From positions 1-23,766 of the forward strand of contig JAANBB010000541.1 in assembly GCA_014621425.1 (NCBI GenBank): a DNA stretch of 23,766 bases, read 5' to 3'. Positions 7,594 through 17,925 of the stretch are shown in pieces. Below the pieces are notes generated by a model. It had not been told where the DNA came from. It searched no databases and saw only the letters and a program-made list of their open reading frames with translations. Position numbers and translations under genes: made by a program. Position 1 is the first letter of the stretch; the number at the start of each line of letters is the position of its first letter. The stretch is from Cylindrodendrum hubeiense. Taxonomy: Eukaryota; Ascomycota; Sordariomycetes; Hypocreales; Nectriaceae.

Positions 7594-10371
7594 ATGCCGT
7601 GTGAGTCTAACTTCAAGTCTCTCCTGCGTTCGCCTGCTGCGTGCTGCGTGTCTTGTGTGGAGGCCGCTGGGAGCCGAGTTGGCCGATGGCCCGAGCCTGT
7701 GGCCAGCTTGCCAACATTGTGGTCGTGTGAGCTTCGTCCCGACGCAGCTAGCTTCGACACAGCCTGTTTCCTTCTCGAGGGGAAGCTGTCATGGGGAACC
7801 CAAGCTCAATTGCAGCTCTAGCTGCTCTTGACGAGCTTCGCCTACCTCCCCTCGGCCAACCCACGCCCTAAGCGCCGTGTCAGCTCGTCTCCTCGGACCT
7901 CCTGGCCCCTCCTCGCAACACGCAGACGATGGCTTCCGCCGTGTGACACATGTGCTGACCGCTCCTCTAGTCCTTGTTGAGGATTCCTGGATCAACGACC
8001 AGGCGTCGTACGTGTTGCCGTTGCTCTCGACTCCTACTTGAACTTTTGCGCTGACTTTACCTCACAGCACCCATGACATTTCCGAACTCGAACAATGCGC
8101 CCTTGCCGTCGATGCGACCTACTACCTCAGCCAGCTCCTCGATCATCCCCCCTCTCACGAACCTCTCCTTTCCGCGCTCGGCGGCTTGACCGGTATCGAA
8201 GAACACACCAATGACAACCTTGACCTCTGGGAGAAGCACCACATCACCCCCTTCTTCGTCTTCGACGGCCAGTCCGTAACCGGACAGGATGATATCACTC
8301 TCGACCGCGGCCTCAAGGCCAATAAGAAGACGGATGAGGCCTGGAACTTGTACTCTCAGACTGCAGCCGAGGAGGCTGTGACGACATTTGGCGCCAACCC
8401 AGGTGCGTAAGCTGTTGTGGTTGTCCTGCGCGCTGTACTGACCTAGCAATATGATAGGGGCATTTCGCATGCAGAACCTCTACCCCTTGCTCCAGAGAAT
8501 CATCAAGAGCCGAGGACTTCATTTCTTGGTCGCCCCGTACACCGCCTGCGCCCAGGTTCGTACCGAAATCTCATCTTACAATCAAGAGTCCTAACCAAGT
8601 ACAGCTCGCCTACTTTGAAATGATCGACTCCGACCAGTGTTCGGGCGTCATGGGCTCCCAGGAGCTTCTGCTGTACCCCATCAAGGATTCCCTCATCCGC
8701 AGCTTCGACTGGGAGGCTAAGACTGTCTCTGCCATCTCCAAGAAGAAGGTTATGCGCAGCCTTACGCCCACCGCTAGTGAGCAGAGGTTCATCGACTCAT
8801 TCCTCATGTCGGGCACCTCATTCCTCCCCCCTTTCCCCGCGCTCTTGGAGAACTCCATGTACTCCCACTACAACATCTCGACTGCCGCCAACCTCATGAG
8901 GACTTCGGAAAACAGCGTTGCCACTGCATGCGCTAGTTTCAACGACATCTTGCAGAACAAGGATCCCAACTGGCTCGACAAGTATCACAAGGCGAGAATG
9001 GCCGTCAACCACTTCGTCTACATTGCAGAGAACGGCGAAATCCGTGTCAACGACTTCGAGCGTCTAACCAAGGACAACCATGAGTACCTCGGTCTCCAAT
9101 TGCCTGCCGAGCTCTTCCACTACGTCAACACAGGCCTGGTTGGGCCTCGCCTACTCAGCGCCATCACCCACGGCCAGATCCTAATCCAGCCGACCCTCGA
9201 CGGAGTCGCCTCGGACCAGTACAAGAACCTGGTCACGAAGCAGGTAGTCCCCATTAAGGAACAAGCCCTCGCCCTCCTCATTCCCAGACTTCACCGTGGT
9301 ATCCAGCACAAAACCATTAAGATGCGAGTCTGGTACGACCCCAAGTTCTCCCACAACATCAACCACCGATCCCTGCAGCCTCCTCCTTCACAACAGGCGG
9401 CCAGCTGGAATGTCAAGCCTAGCGATATTACCACCTTCCTGCCTGCCAACTTTGCCGGTCCTGTTGCCCTAGAGGTCCTGGCACTCGCCAACTTTGACTT
9501 TATCAAGAATACGTTTCCCAAGGAGAAGCCTATTAAGGGTATCGACAGCACCGAGATGGTAACTTCAATTGCCATTTGGCGATTCCTCCACCTCCGGGGC
9601 TACGTGAACGACGAGCACAAGCTCACTGATTGGGGCAATGCGCTAGCCACGACTTTCCTAGCCATCAAGGATGCCAATGAAGGCCAGCCTGACGTGCCTG
9701 GCGTTGACGAGGCTGCCCTGCTCGCATTTGAGCTTATTCGATTTGGCCTGCTGAACGGAACCCACGTTCAAGATCAGCCCGGCCTGCCCCGTAAGGGAAC
9801 AGATGAGGAGAAGTCAAGCCTGGTTCTCATCAGCCAGTGCGCATCCTTGTTGAAACTGCGACACCAGGTTTACGGATACACCGGCCCTCTTAACAAAAGT
9901 TTGCTTGTGTTCCGGTCTCTTTCATCAACCGTGCGAGAGGCGAATCGCGACCTGATCGAAGCCATTGTCGCATCGATGTTCCTGTACGCTCAGTCCAAGC
10001 GCGAAAGGGATGATCAGCTAGAAATCAGCCAGAGGTACGTTGAATCAAATTGTCTACAGAACACAACGACTAACGCTATCCCCAGACTCCCTTTCCTGAC
10101 CGAGCCCGACATTGGACTTGGCATTGCAGTCCGAACATTTTTCGACGAAGACGAAGTCAATGACGATAAGCAGGCACGAGCCAAGCGGTTGCAGGAATTC
10201 CCCGACACCTTTGTGCCATTTGCCGAGGCTCTGACAGAGGACTTCCGAACTGCTTGTGTCTTTGTTGATGCGCTCAACAAGGGCGTTCAAACGCTGAGGG
10301 AGGAACTTTCGCCAACGGACAAGGCGGCCTGGGCTAAGGCACAGGAGTACCTCGACGCTCGACCATTTTAA
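7594..10371 (+). CDS. mkt1: MKT1 post-transcriptional regulator (XPG/PIN-like fold)
   Basis: Exons are 7594-7600, 7971-8007, 8068-8402, 8458-8555, 8605-10034 and 10086-10371, giving 730 aa, a usual length for Mkt1. Residues about 15-140 form the XPG-N-like part (CALAVDATYYL; ITPFFVFDGQSV). Residues 160-185 correspond to XPG-I (AYFEMIDSDQCSGVMGSQEL), where the acidic cluster of active flap nucleases is largely replaced, so nuclease activity is doubtful. The MKT1 N- and C-terminal domains follow to the end. Yeast Mkt1 acts in the cytoplasm with Pbp1 on mRNA translation and stability; the same role is inferred here. The ATG sits on a 7-nt coding exon before a 370-bp intron with a GTGAGT donor. 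It is the best start found because it alone joins in frame to the conserved N-terminus. The last intron (51 bp) has no in-frame stop and can be read through. AATAAA lies 36 bp after the stop. Confidence 0.93.
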
Positions 10372-10406
10372 CTGGAGAGCACAGTACGATGATGAACATT
10401 AAGTTA

Positions 10407-10412
10407 AATAAA
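10407..10412 (+). terminator. Poly(A) signal of MKT1
   Basis: AATAAA lies 36 bp after the MKT1 stop codon, within an A-rich stretch, as expected for a fungal 3' end signal. Confidence 0.6.
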
Positions 10413-10609
10413 GAAAGAAAGACAACAAGTGAGGATACAATTTTGTGCGTGGCTCCTTCGGATACCCCTCGCTTATGAGGCTTCTCGGCGTTAGAGAGGG
10501 CGGCATAAAATCAGGGACTCAAAAGTTATTGAGCTGAGGGAGTTCGGAGAGTTGTCACCGATCAGTTGACCAGATGGAATGTGGGGATGATGTTGAGAGC
10601 AGCGACAAG

Positions 10610-10650
10610 AAAGGACGTTCGTCCTTTTGGCGGACACGCCAAAACGGACG
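10610..10650. repeat. Two overlapping inverted repeats sharing one arm
   Basis: AAAGGACG (10610-10617) pairs with CGTCCTTT (10620-10627) across a 2-nt gap. The same right arm, extended to 10620-10632, pairs with 10637-10650 around a 4-nt loop (GACA), giving a 13-bp stem with one bulged C. The middle arm can therefore pair with either neighbour. It lies about 240 bp after the MKT1 stop, beyond the AATAAA. It could be a mobile-element remnant or a structured 3' element. Confidence 0.7.
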
Positions 10651-11861
10651 GCTCAGATATTGGATGGAGATGGGGTTGACCAAAGTGTAGCTAAACTGGC
10701 AGTTAGGCATGCAATCTGTGCTGTTCGCACAGGATAGTTACACGCTAAGGTATGCCTCAACTGAGATGGATCTCTCCTCATGAAGTGAACTCCTCACTCC
10801 TAGCTCCCCATATCCATCCCTTCGACTTCGACTTCAATCCCTTAGCCCTTTACTGTAATGTATTGGTCTTCAGGCTTACGCATCAGTATTGTGGGCTTCT
10901 TATGTCTTGGTCTTTTAATTTATAATCAGCATCTTTATTTGCCCTCACCAAGCGCAATAAAGCGTGATATTATTCTAGCTTAAGAGATGACCCTATATCT
11001 TCTTTAAACCTCCTACTTCTTAGAGCTGGTGGCATTCATTATGTGTGTCAGTCTTTCGTGTATCTTGGATCTTAGTCTTGTCATCTGTGCCTTGATGTGG
11101 AATCCTACAGTCATCCAGGAATCTCTATCTATCCTCCCATGGTAAATAAGTCGCTGACAAAACCAAACTGGAAGATAACTCAAGTCTAAGACGCCCTGAA
11201 TTAGGTACTTGTGTTTTAGCTGTTTGATCTTATTTCATTTCAGCTCTCTATCTTACATCTTGATCAATAATACTTGCGACTTCGAAACAGCTTCATGAAA
11301 TCATGCAGATTGCTAGCTAAAAATAAAAATAAAACCCACACATTTTCGGTTATATGGGGATCTACATGACATCATAGTAAAGAAACATTTATGCCGGCGC
11401 TACGGTCTAGCGGCGGTCTCATTGCGCTTTGAGAAGCTATAAACCTTAGGCTTTCAGCTCTGTTGTTACATATGTTGGTGGCTGTCACTGGTGTTTATCA
11501 ATCTACTGATTTCGCTTGTGAAATATTATTCAAAATATCATGTTGTGTAGAATAAGGTTTGTGAGGGAACTGGAAGCGAAGGACGTGAGCAGGGGTTGTT
11601 AGGGTATAAGACGACCTCATATCCTGACATGGGACACGGTGAAGGGCAATCAAAAATTGATACAGGGTCAAGTGATATTAAAATGATAAGTCGCAGGCTG
11701 CCTTCTAGAGCCCAATTGTATGTACAGGAGTAGGTCTAATTGTCCCATATATCGATCATATACATGATGGTGTTTGTACACTCCTCCATCTTCATAGCCA
11801 CCGAGGCATACGAGCTGGAGATTCCATAACTATATCAACCAACCCCAACCGTCGTACATTA

Positions 11862-11871
11862 TTTATTTATT
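11862..11871 (-). terminator. Overlapping poly(A) signals directly after the FAD oxidase stop
   Basis: Reading the minus strand, two overlapping AATAAA hexamers (11871-11866 and 11867-11862) begin immediately after the TAA at 11872-11874. This is unusually close to the stop and, if used, implies a very short 3' UTR. Confidence 0.45.
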
Positions 11872-13927
11872 TTAAACTCGGCAAAGCTTGCTGTTCTGGC
11901 TGGGAAGGCTGCCCCAGATCTTCTTCTGTAGCTCCCACTTCTCCGAGCCAACGGCGTTGGTGGCGTAGAAGACTTCCTTGGGATCCCAAGTCTCCTTCAT
12001 CTTAAGAGCCATCTCGTAGTTGGATCCCCAGAAAGACTGCTGGAAATTGGGCTCGATGTAGTCGCTCTCCGACATATACGCGCCGGATCCTGGTGTGATG
12101 GCACGCCACTTGGCCATCCAGTCGTTGGTGAGCTTGTCGGAGGCGGCCTTCTTGGTAGCCTCGTCATCACCATCGGACCAGAGGGCAGCAGCGATACCGT
12201 GGAGCAAAGCAGTGCGCCAGGCAGGGTTAGCGGCGTTGTTAGGGTATCCATCAACGCCAGTAAAGGTGTTAAAGCCGATGAAGTAGAGGCCATCCTCAAT
12301 GGTGCCCTTGACAACCTCGAGTGTGTCCTCGATAATGGTGTCATTCTCCCAGTTGTTGTAAGGGAAGAGGCGACTAGCCTGACGAATAGTAGAAGAACCC
12401 CAAGGCTCAAGGGGGAAAGAGGCCTGCCAAGCAGGGTAGAAGTCGTCGAAGTCGGTGTACACGGGCTCGACCTCAATGCCAATCTCGGACCACTCAGCAA
12501 ACATGGGAGCGACGAGTTCCTTGAGCTCAGCAACAGTCATTCCGGGAGCAAACCAGGGAGACATGCTGAAGCTGTAACCAGTTCCGATGTTGGCAAGGAT
12601 AAAGTACTCGTAGTTGGCGTTGTCACGGGCCCACGTGGGGAAGCGCTTCCAGTAGCTGTGGACAGCCTGCCAGAACATGGCATCGGTGACGTTGCCGGTG
12701 CCAGAGGTGATAGAGAAGGTCATGGACGAAACGGCGCTGATCTTAGGGTGAGCCTTGACGATAGCGGATGTAACGACACCATAGGTGCCGCCACCGCCGC
12801 CACGGAGGGACCAGAAGAGATCAGGGTTGGACTCCGCGCTGGCAGTGACGAAGCGGCCATCAGCAGTGACAACTTCAAAGGCCAGAACTTGATCACAAGC
12901 AAGACCGTGGATTGCAGAGAGAGGAGAGTGGCCACCGCCCTGGATGAAACCACCAATAAGGCCGACAGTCTGGCCCTCTCCACCAACAATGGAGACGCCG
13001 TTCTCATAGGCAGCCTTGTAGGCCTCGTAGGCCTGGACACCAGCACCCAACTTGAAAGCAGCACCGCTGTAGCTGCCCTGTTTGTAAGACTTGTAGAACT
13101 TAACAGTCTTAAGGTTATGGGTCCAGATGGAGAGAGCACCGTAACCGGTGGACTTGGCACCAAAGTCATGGCCGGTGTTCTTGATGACAAGACGGAGGTT
13201 CAGGCTGCGGGCCAGGTTGATGGCAAGCTGGATGTGCGCAACAGTGGTAGCATCAATGCTGTACAGGGGGTGGCCGCCAATCTCGCAGCCGGTGCCAGCT
13301 TCGAAGAGGCTGGGAGGCACGCAGGTGAGGTTCTCGAAGAGAATGGCATTGATGGCAGTGCGGTCCTCGGTCTGGATGTAAGAGCCGTTGTACCAGTTGT
13401 TGGAGATGTACTCGCACTCATCGGCATCGTAGTTGCCAAAGTTGTGGTAGCAGACGGAGGCAAAGGGGATGGTCTTTTGGACAGCGCCACCGGTGAGAAG
13501 GCTGAAGACCTTCCAGATAATCTCACTGGGGAAAAGAGCATCGCCGGGGGCGGTTTTGCAGTTGCCGAAGGAGCTTCGCCTCGTCACGGTCTCCTCGCTG
13601 TCATCGTCGAACTGGAACAGCTCGATGTGAGACAGCTCGAGGTCAGTGAGGTTGGCCAGGACAGCATCGGTGAGCTGGATGGTCTCATCGTCGAAGAGAG
13701 CGGCTGTGGCACTGCTGGAAGAGCTCAGAATCTCCTCAGCGGCGGGTGCGACGACAGTGTCATCGGCGTCTGGTGTCAACGGTTAGCGAGGGGGATCCTG
13801 TCAAGCCACATTGGAGCCGTAGGAAGGATTGGGGAGACGCACCAATCTCCTCGCCATCGACAACAATTGTCTGGGCAAAGGCGACGCTAGCAAGAGCTGC
13901 ATAGGTGAGAAACCGGGTGACAGACAT
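11872..13927 (-). CDS. Secreted FAD-linked oxidase, BBE-like (PCMH-type)
   Basis: Exons are 13927-13843 and 13769-11872; a 73-bp intron interrupts codon 29 and the product is 660 aa. The start is the ATG in a CCACCATG context. Residues 1-19 form a signal peptide (FLTYAALASVAFAQ), so the protein should be secreted. The FAD-binding PCMH domain starts near 170: IKNTGHDFG contains His229, the expected 8-alpha FAD attachment residue, followed by VGGEGQTVGLIGGF, QGGGHSPLS and RGGGGGTYGVV. The C-terminus has the BBE motif (NYEMALKMKETWDPKEVFYA). Where bicovalent BBE enzymes carry a second FAD-linking Cys, this protein has Gly/Glu (about 289-296), so single attachment is inferred. N-glycosylation sites are visible (NGS, NLT, NVT, NDT). 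It oxidises an alcohol, sugar or alkaloid-like substrate that cannot be named. Codon use is strongly biased, suggesting high expression. Confidence 0.92.
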
Positions 13928-15280
13928 GGTGGCCACGTGAGGATGCAAGATGGGTAGTATCTAGCAGGCTCTCGGTCTAATCGGTGAGGATGAGCTAGAA
14001 AAGAAGGCCAAACAGCCGAAGGAGGAATGCATGCGTATCTATACAAAGACTAAGCGGGCGGCCTGCGGCGAGCAAGACCGGACGACGACGGGGGTGGATC
14101 GCCCCGGAGATGTCAATGATTGACTATCAATGCCTACTACGAACCCCGGGGCCAATACTTCTCGGAGCAAGGACAAGAACGGCAGGACTCATTTACCAGT
14201 GCAGCGGAACATGTTGGTCTGCTATGGGGCTCACAATGGGAACATGGGAACATGGCACGAGGCAAAGGTTCCATGGGCCAGGTTGTGGCCGAGGCGAACG
14301 GAGGCCGGGAAGTGGGCAGGATTCTCGGCCGACAACAAGGTGAAGAACCAACACCATGATAAACAAATTGGATAATACGTAGGGCCTGTAAGCCGCCCGC
14401 GTCAACTGGTTGCTGCAGATTATTGGCATGACCGAATCTCTGGGACACCCGGCCGACTCGCCACTCATGTAGCATTGTGCGTCCGCATTTCTGCAAGAGG
14501 ATTCCGACTTGCCGGGCATAAGCTTCGATGGTTCATAGAACAAGGACGGACTCCTGCCACCACTCCTTAGCTCTTCCAGAGGATTCAGGGGAACGGATCC
14601 TCTTCCAAAGGCCTCAATTGGTCTCTTGGAGCGCTATACGGGGACCCGCGTGGCAAGTCGGTCGGGCTATTGCCATGTGCTGCGCCTACAGCAACCCGTG
14701 ACGTTTCATCGGTGCCGGGCAAAGTGCCTTCGTTTGGGCCCATCCCTGGAGATATCCCGGCCAGTGCCGCTAGTAGAGGCTGCTCTGCATTGGCCTGAGC
14801 GGAGCTGGACAGGGAGTCTTCCAGAAGACCCGGCAGGCTGAAGACGTGCTTCCAGGGCAAGCCGCACTTACAAGGCGGACGTCTGGAGGGTGCCGGCGGA
14901 CATCTATGGCTGAGGTCGCGACAGAGTCTCCTCTCGGACGTTGCGGGGGCGGCCCTCGCGGCGGCTCTTCCTAGTCCCCTAGCGGGGGATTAACAGGGGC
15001 AAGTGTTAAGCGAGGTTTATGGTAGACTCCGCATCAGGTGAGATATGTACTATGTAATATGTAGCTGAGATGGAGTGGAGTTTTACCCACATTACCCGCA
15101 TTGCCCGCGGGACAGAGTCGATAGACGGGTACGGAGTACGGAGACGAAGGTTGTGGAAACCAAGACACGGATCAAGGATTTTAGGGTTTACTGGGCTAGT
15201 TCCATGATGCTATCTCGAGACTCGACTGCCAGTCGTCAAGGGAACATCGCTCCGGATAAACGCCCGCCCACTTCGGTCCA

Positions 15281-15307
15281 CCTGTTTTAGTCGTCCTGTT
15301 TTAGTCG
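15281..15307. repeat. Two copies of a 13-bp unit, period 14
   Basis: CCTGTTTTAGTCG occurs at 15281-15293 and 15295-15307 with one T between. It is a short noncoding duplication. Confidence 0.7.
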
Positions 15308-15781
15308 AGTTACGAAGCATGATTAAGCGGGAGGATTGGATATCGAATCCCAGCACCCTTGGCCTGAGGCTGGGCTCTCTCAGGTGGTGAAGCTCTCGCG
15401 GGAGTTGGCTCCGGAAACCTGGCTCACATTGCGCAGATCCCGGTACATAGGCGCGTATGATATATCGCTCATCCGCTGGGGGGCATCCGCGTTGGGGCAT
15501 CCGCAACTGGGGATGGATCTGGATCTCCCGGCTCTCGCAGCCTGCAGGGCCCTGCTGGAAAACAGACGGAAACCAGACAGAATGCCTGCTTGCTGACGGG
15601 CGAGCGAGCGAGCTTGGATCTCTCGCCGCTCCACCCGGGCCTAAGCCGGGCTGCAACGTCAGCTCCTGGACAGATTACAGCGCACGCGAACCCCGACAAT
15701 GGCTGTCTGAAGTTGGTGGGGGGGGGACGTTGCCTCGGGTGCGATGCTGCGGCAGTTTATTTCGAGTTGCGGCGTTGAATA

Positions 15782-15805
15782 TGCCTCTGTGCCTCTGTGC
15801 CTCTA
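15782..15805. repeat. 8-bp tandem repeat, three copies
   Basis: TGCCTCTG is repeated twice, followed by a third copy with one change (TGCCTCTA). Looser copies of the same word continue to about 15827. It is a simple-sequence repeat in noncoding DNA. Confidence 0.7.
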
Positions 15806-16686
15806 TGTCTCGTCTGTGCCTCTTCTGTGCCGTGGAAAGTGCCGTGGAGTGTGCCGCTGGAGCTCCTCATCGATCGATCTCTCCATGGCAGTTGTGCCGC
15901 GCTGCATCTTCGCATCTGCCTTATCTCGATTTGTCGTTTAAGCTGGCCACCACTTTCTTTTTTGCTTCGGTTCAGCCTGGGGACGCGTTACCCAGCCTGT
16001 CCAAGACACAGCCAAACAGCCAACGATCAACAAGGGTCCCCGGGCGTGGCAGATCAGTGAGCAAGAACCACAGCCTTTCAGGGCTCGCGATGGAGATGAG
16101 ATGGATCAGCATCCCGGACCGGGGCTGGTCAGACCAAGTGGGAACCGGCGCCCCCTGGGCAATCCTAAACTACCGCATTGGAGGAGGAATTGTAGTTGAG
16201 TTTTAGCGCTGTTTGCAACTCTGTTGCCGTCGAGTCTATGCGACCCTAGGCAAGGCAAGGTGGTAGAAGCATCGGATGATTGTTCGTCGCAGAGTATCAT
16301 CGCGCCGCGCCCACCTGTCAAATGCCAACCAACAAGCCACCAACCGTCCCGACGAGCCCGAACCAACAGCCAAGAGATTATCCTCCGAGCCAATTGCGCG
16401 CTGCTGGCGACGCCAATGATACCACTTTGAGAAGAAACATGCGCGGCCCCTCGTGGCTTTTTGCTTCCCGACGCTTGACGCTGGCCGGTGCGTGCGTACA
16501 TAGACGTATCCCCAAATTGATGGCGTCGGGGGCGTCGGGGCCGCCGCGGGCCGCGCGAACCTGGACAAGACAAAGGGCTGACTGATTGATGCTGGCTGGG
16601 ATGCGAGGGCCAGCTATTGCTCCGGCTCTGTGACAGATGAGACACGTGCCAGGAAGCATCCTTCGCTCGCCGATGCAAACATGGAG

Positions 16687-16718
16687 TGCCTGGATGCCTG
16701 GATGCCCGGATGCCTTGA
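16687..16718. repeat. 8-bp tandem repeat, about four copies
   Basis: TGCCTGGA repeats head to tail with changes in the third (TGCCCGGA) and fourth (TGCCTTGA) units. It is a simple-sequence repeat in noncoding DNA. Confidence 0.7.
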
Positions 16719-17925
16719 TTGTCGCCGAATGGGTCATGGATTTTCCCTAGCACCGGGATGCACATGCACAGAACCCACATCCGCGCCCATCCACAACGAC
16801 AAGTCAGGACATACGGACTATGCAGGACACACCCAACTGCCACGAGATCCTGTGAGCCCCGTCTCGACAGAGTCTAGCCGGAAAAAAGAGCCCTCCCTCC
16901 TCGTTGGACCCCGAACGACTGAAACGCAGACGTTCGTTCAAAGGCCGCCTACCGGCATGACGCAGGGGACAACCCTCCAGTCAGTATCAACCCGCCAAGT
17001 CCTTCTTGCTCAGTTGCTCTGCCGTGGGCGTGGGATTCAGGGCGGCATGCAGGTGGTTGATAGCGTGCTGCGTAGCAACGTACTACACACTCAGACGCAC
17101 AACGGTGCGAGATTTCGACAGGGAACTCGCCTCGCACTCGCCACCCAAGTTCCCCTGGTGCTGATGCTGCTTCTGATGCTGCTGCCGATGCCCTGGGAGG
17201 ATCTCCTAGGCTGATAATCCCAGGCCATGCACCCAGACTCACAACCCCGGGATGGAGAATCACAACCCTGAAGTTTGCCCGAGATGATGCCCTGGATAGG
17301 GCCTTGTCCGATGCGCCCCGTTCCTGAGCCGCTCTCGCCTGTCGCTCTGCCCGTCGTTCCACCTCGATCCTCTTCCTCGATCTGGCAGCATCCGTCCATG
17401 CCTAGAGCAGGCAATGCAGCCGGGGGCCACTTCCGTCCTCCCCTCCTCGCCGGTGGGCCTTTCTGCTGCTGCTTCGCCGTATCTGTATGGATGGGGTCGT
17501 TCGCCTCGGTTCGGTGGCGACGTGTGTGGCTCCATGGGATGGGATGTGGGATGGGGACGTGCTGCTACATCGCCGCCGCCCTCTGCGTCTCCAAACCGAC
17601 CTGGTCTCACTGGTGCGGTCTGATCTGCTTCTGGTCTGTCCTGCGACTGTGTCTGAAGCCTCGTCCCAGTATGTCACACTAGTCTGGCGCCCCCGAAAGC
17701 TCGGTCACACTGCGGGCTTGCGACATGTAGGTAGATCTAGTCACCCTGATCCCGCTCCCACTCCCTCGGTGATGGACTTGTATTCTGTTTCGCTCCTTTA
17801 CCCTGCCTGAGGATTGATGAACGTGTGTCGGTGGTACTTCTTCACCACTATACTCCCCTTCCCGAGCTGGCTCTCCAAAGGAATATCGGTGTTGGTTCTA
17901 GGCCAGCATCACTCACGTCGACATC

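Larger units (their letters stand above)
10372..11871. other. Convergent intergenic region with AT-rich block
   Basis: This lies between the 3' ends of MKT1 (+) and the FAD oxidase (-). No frame is convincingly coding. Composition falls from the neighbours' GC-rich level to roughly one third to two fifths G+C in sample lines between about 10900 and 11340, with many TA dinucleotides. That suggests an old, mutated repeat, possibly RIP-altered, though no terminal repeats or transposase fragments are recognisable. An unusual pair of overlapping inverted repeats is at 10610-10650. I found no tRNA-like T-arm. Confidence 0.5.
13928..17925. other. Long intergenic region, about 4 kb, no supportable gene
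   Basis: This separates the divergently transcribed FAD oxidase and receptor genes. Open frames on both strands (for example 15457-16206 +, 16106-16843 -, 16630-17214 +) overlap one another and give low-complexity translations rich in Trp, Cys, Pro and Arg, with no domain or credible splice pattern. Short tandem repeats occur near 15281, 15782 and 16687, and a nine-G run at about 15718-15726. GCGGGG motifs near 14943 and 14981 resemble CreA-type sites but are common in such DNA. The first ~150 bp are presumably the oxidase promoter and the last few hundred the receptor promoter. A noncoding transcript cannot be excluded. Confidence 0.5.

Noticed and set aside
8620..8640. ATG near 8620-8622 as the MKT1 start
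   Set aside because: It is internal. Upstream exons encode the conserved XPG-N-like region and join in frame.
12199..13890. 563-codon open frame (+) opposite the FAD oxidase
   Set aside because: It is a shadow. The oxidase rarely uses TTA, CTA and TCA codons, so the opposite strand lacks stops in one frame. The translation has no recognisable domain, while the minus strand has clear family motifs.
15336..15352. tRNA-like B-box word (ATCGAATCCC)
   Set aside because: The T-loop spacing is off by one, and no matching acceptor, D or anticodon arms are visible.
15457..17214. Overlapping open frames on both strands (249, 245 and 194 codons)
   Set aside because: They overlap one another, have odd composition rich in Trp, Cys and Pro, and show no domain similarity or splice logic.
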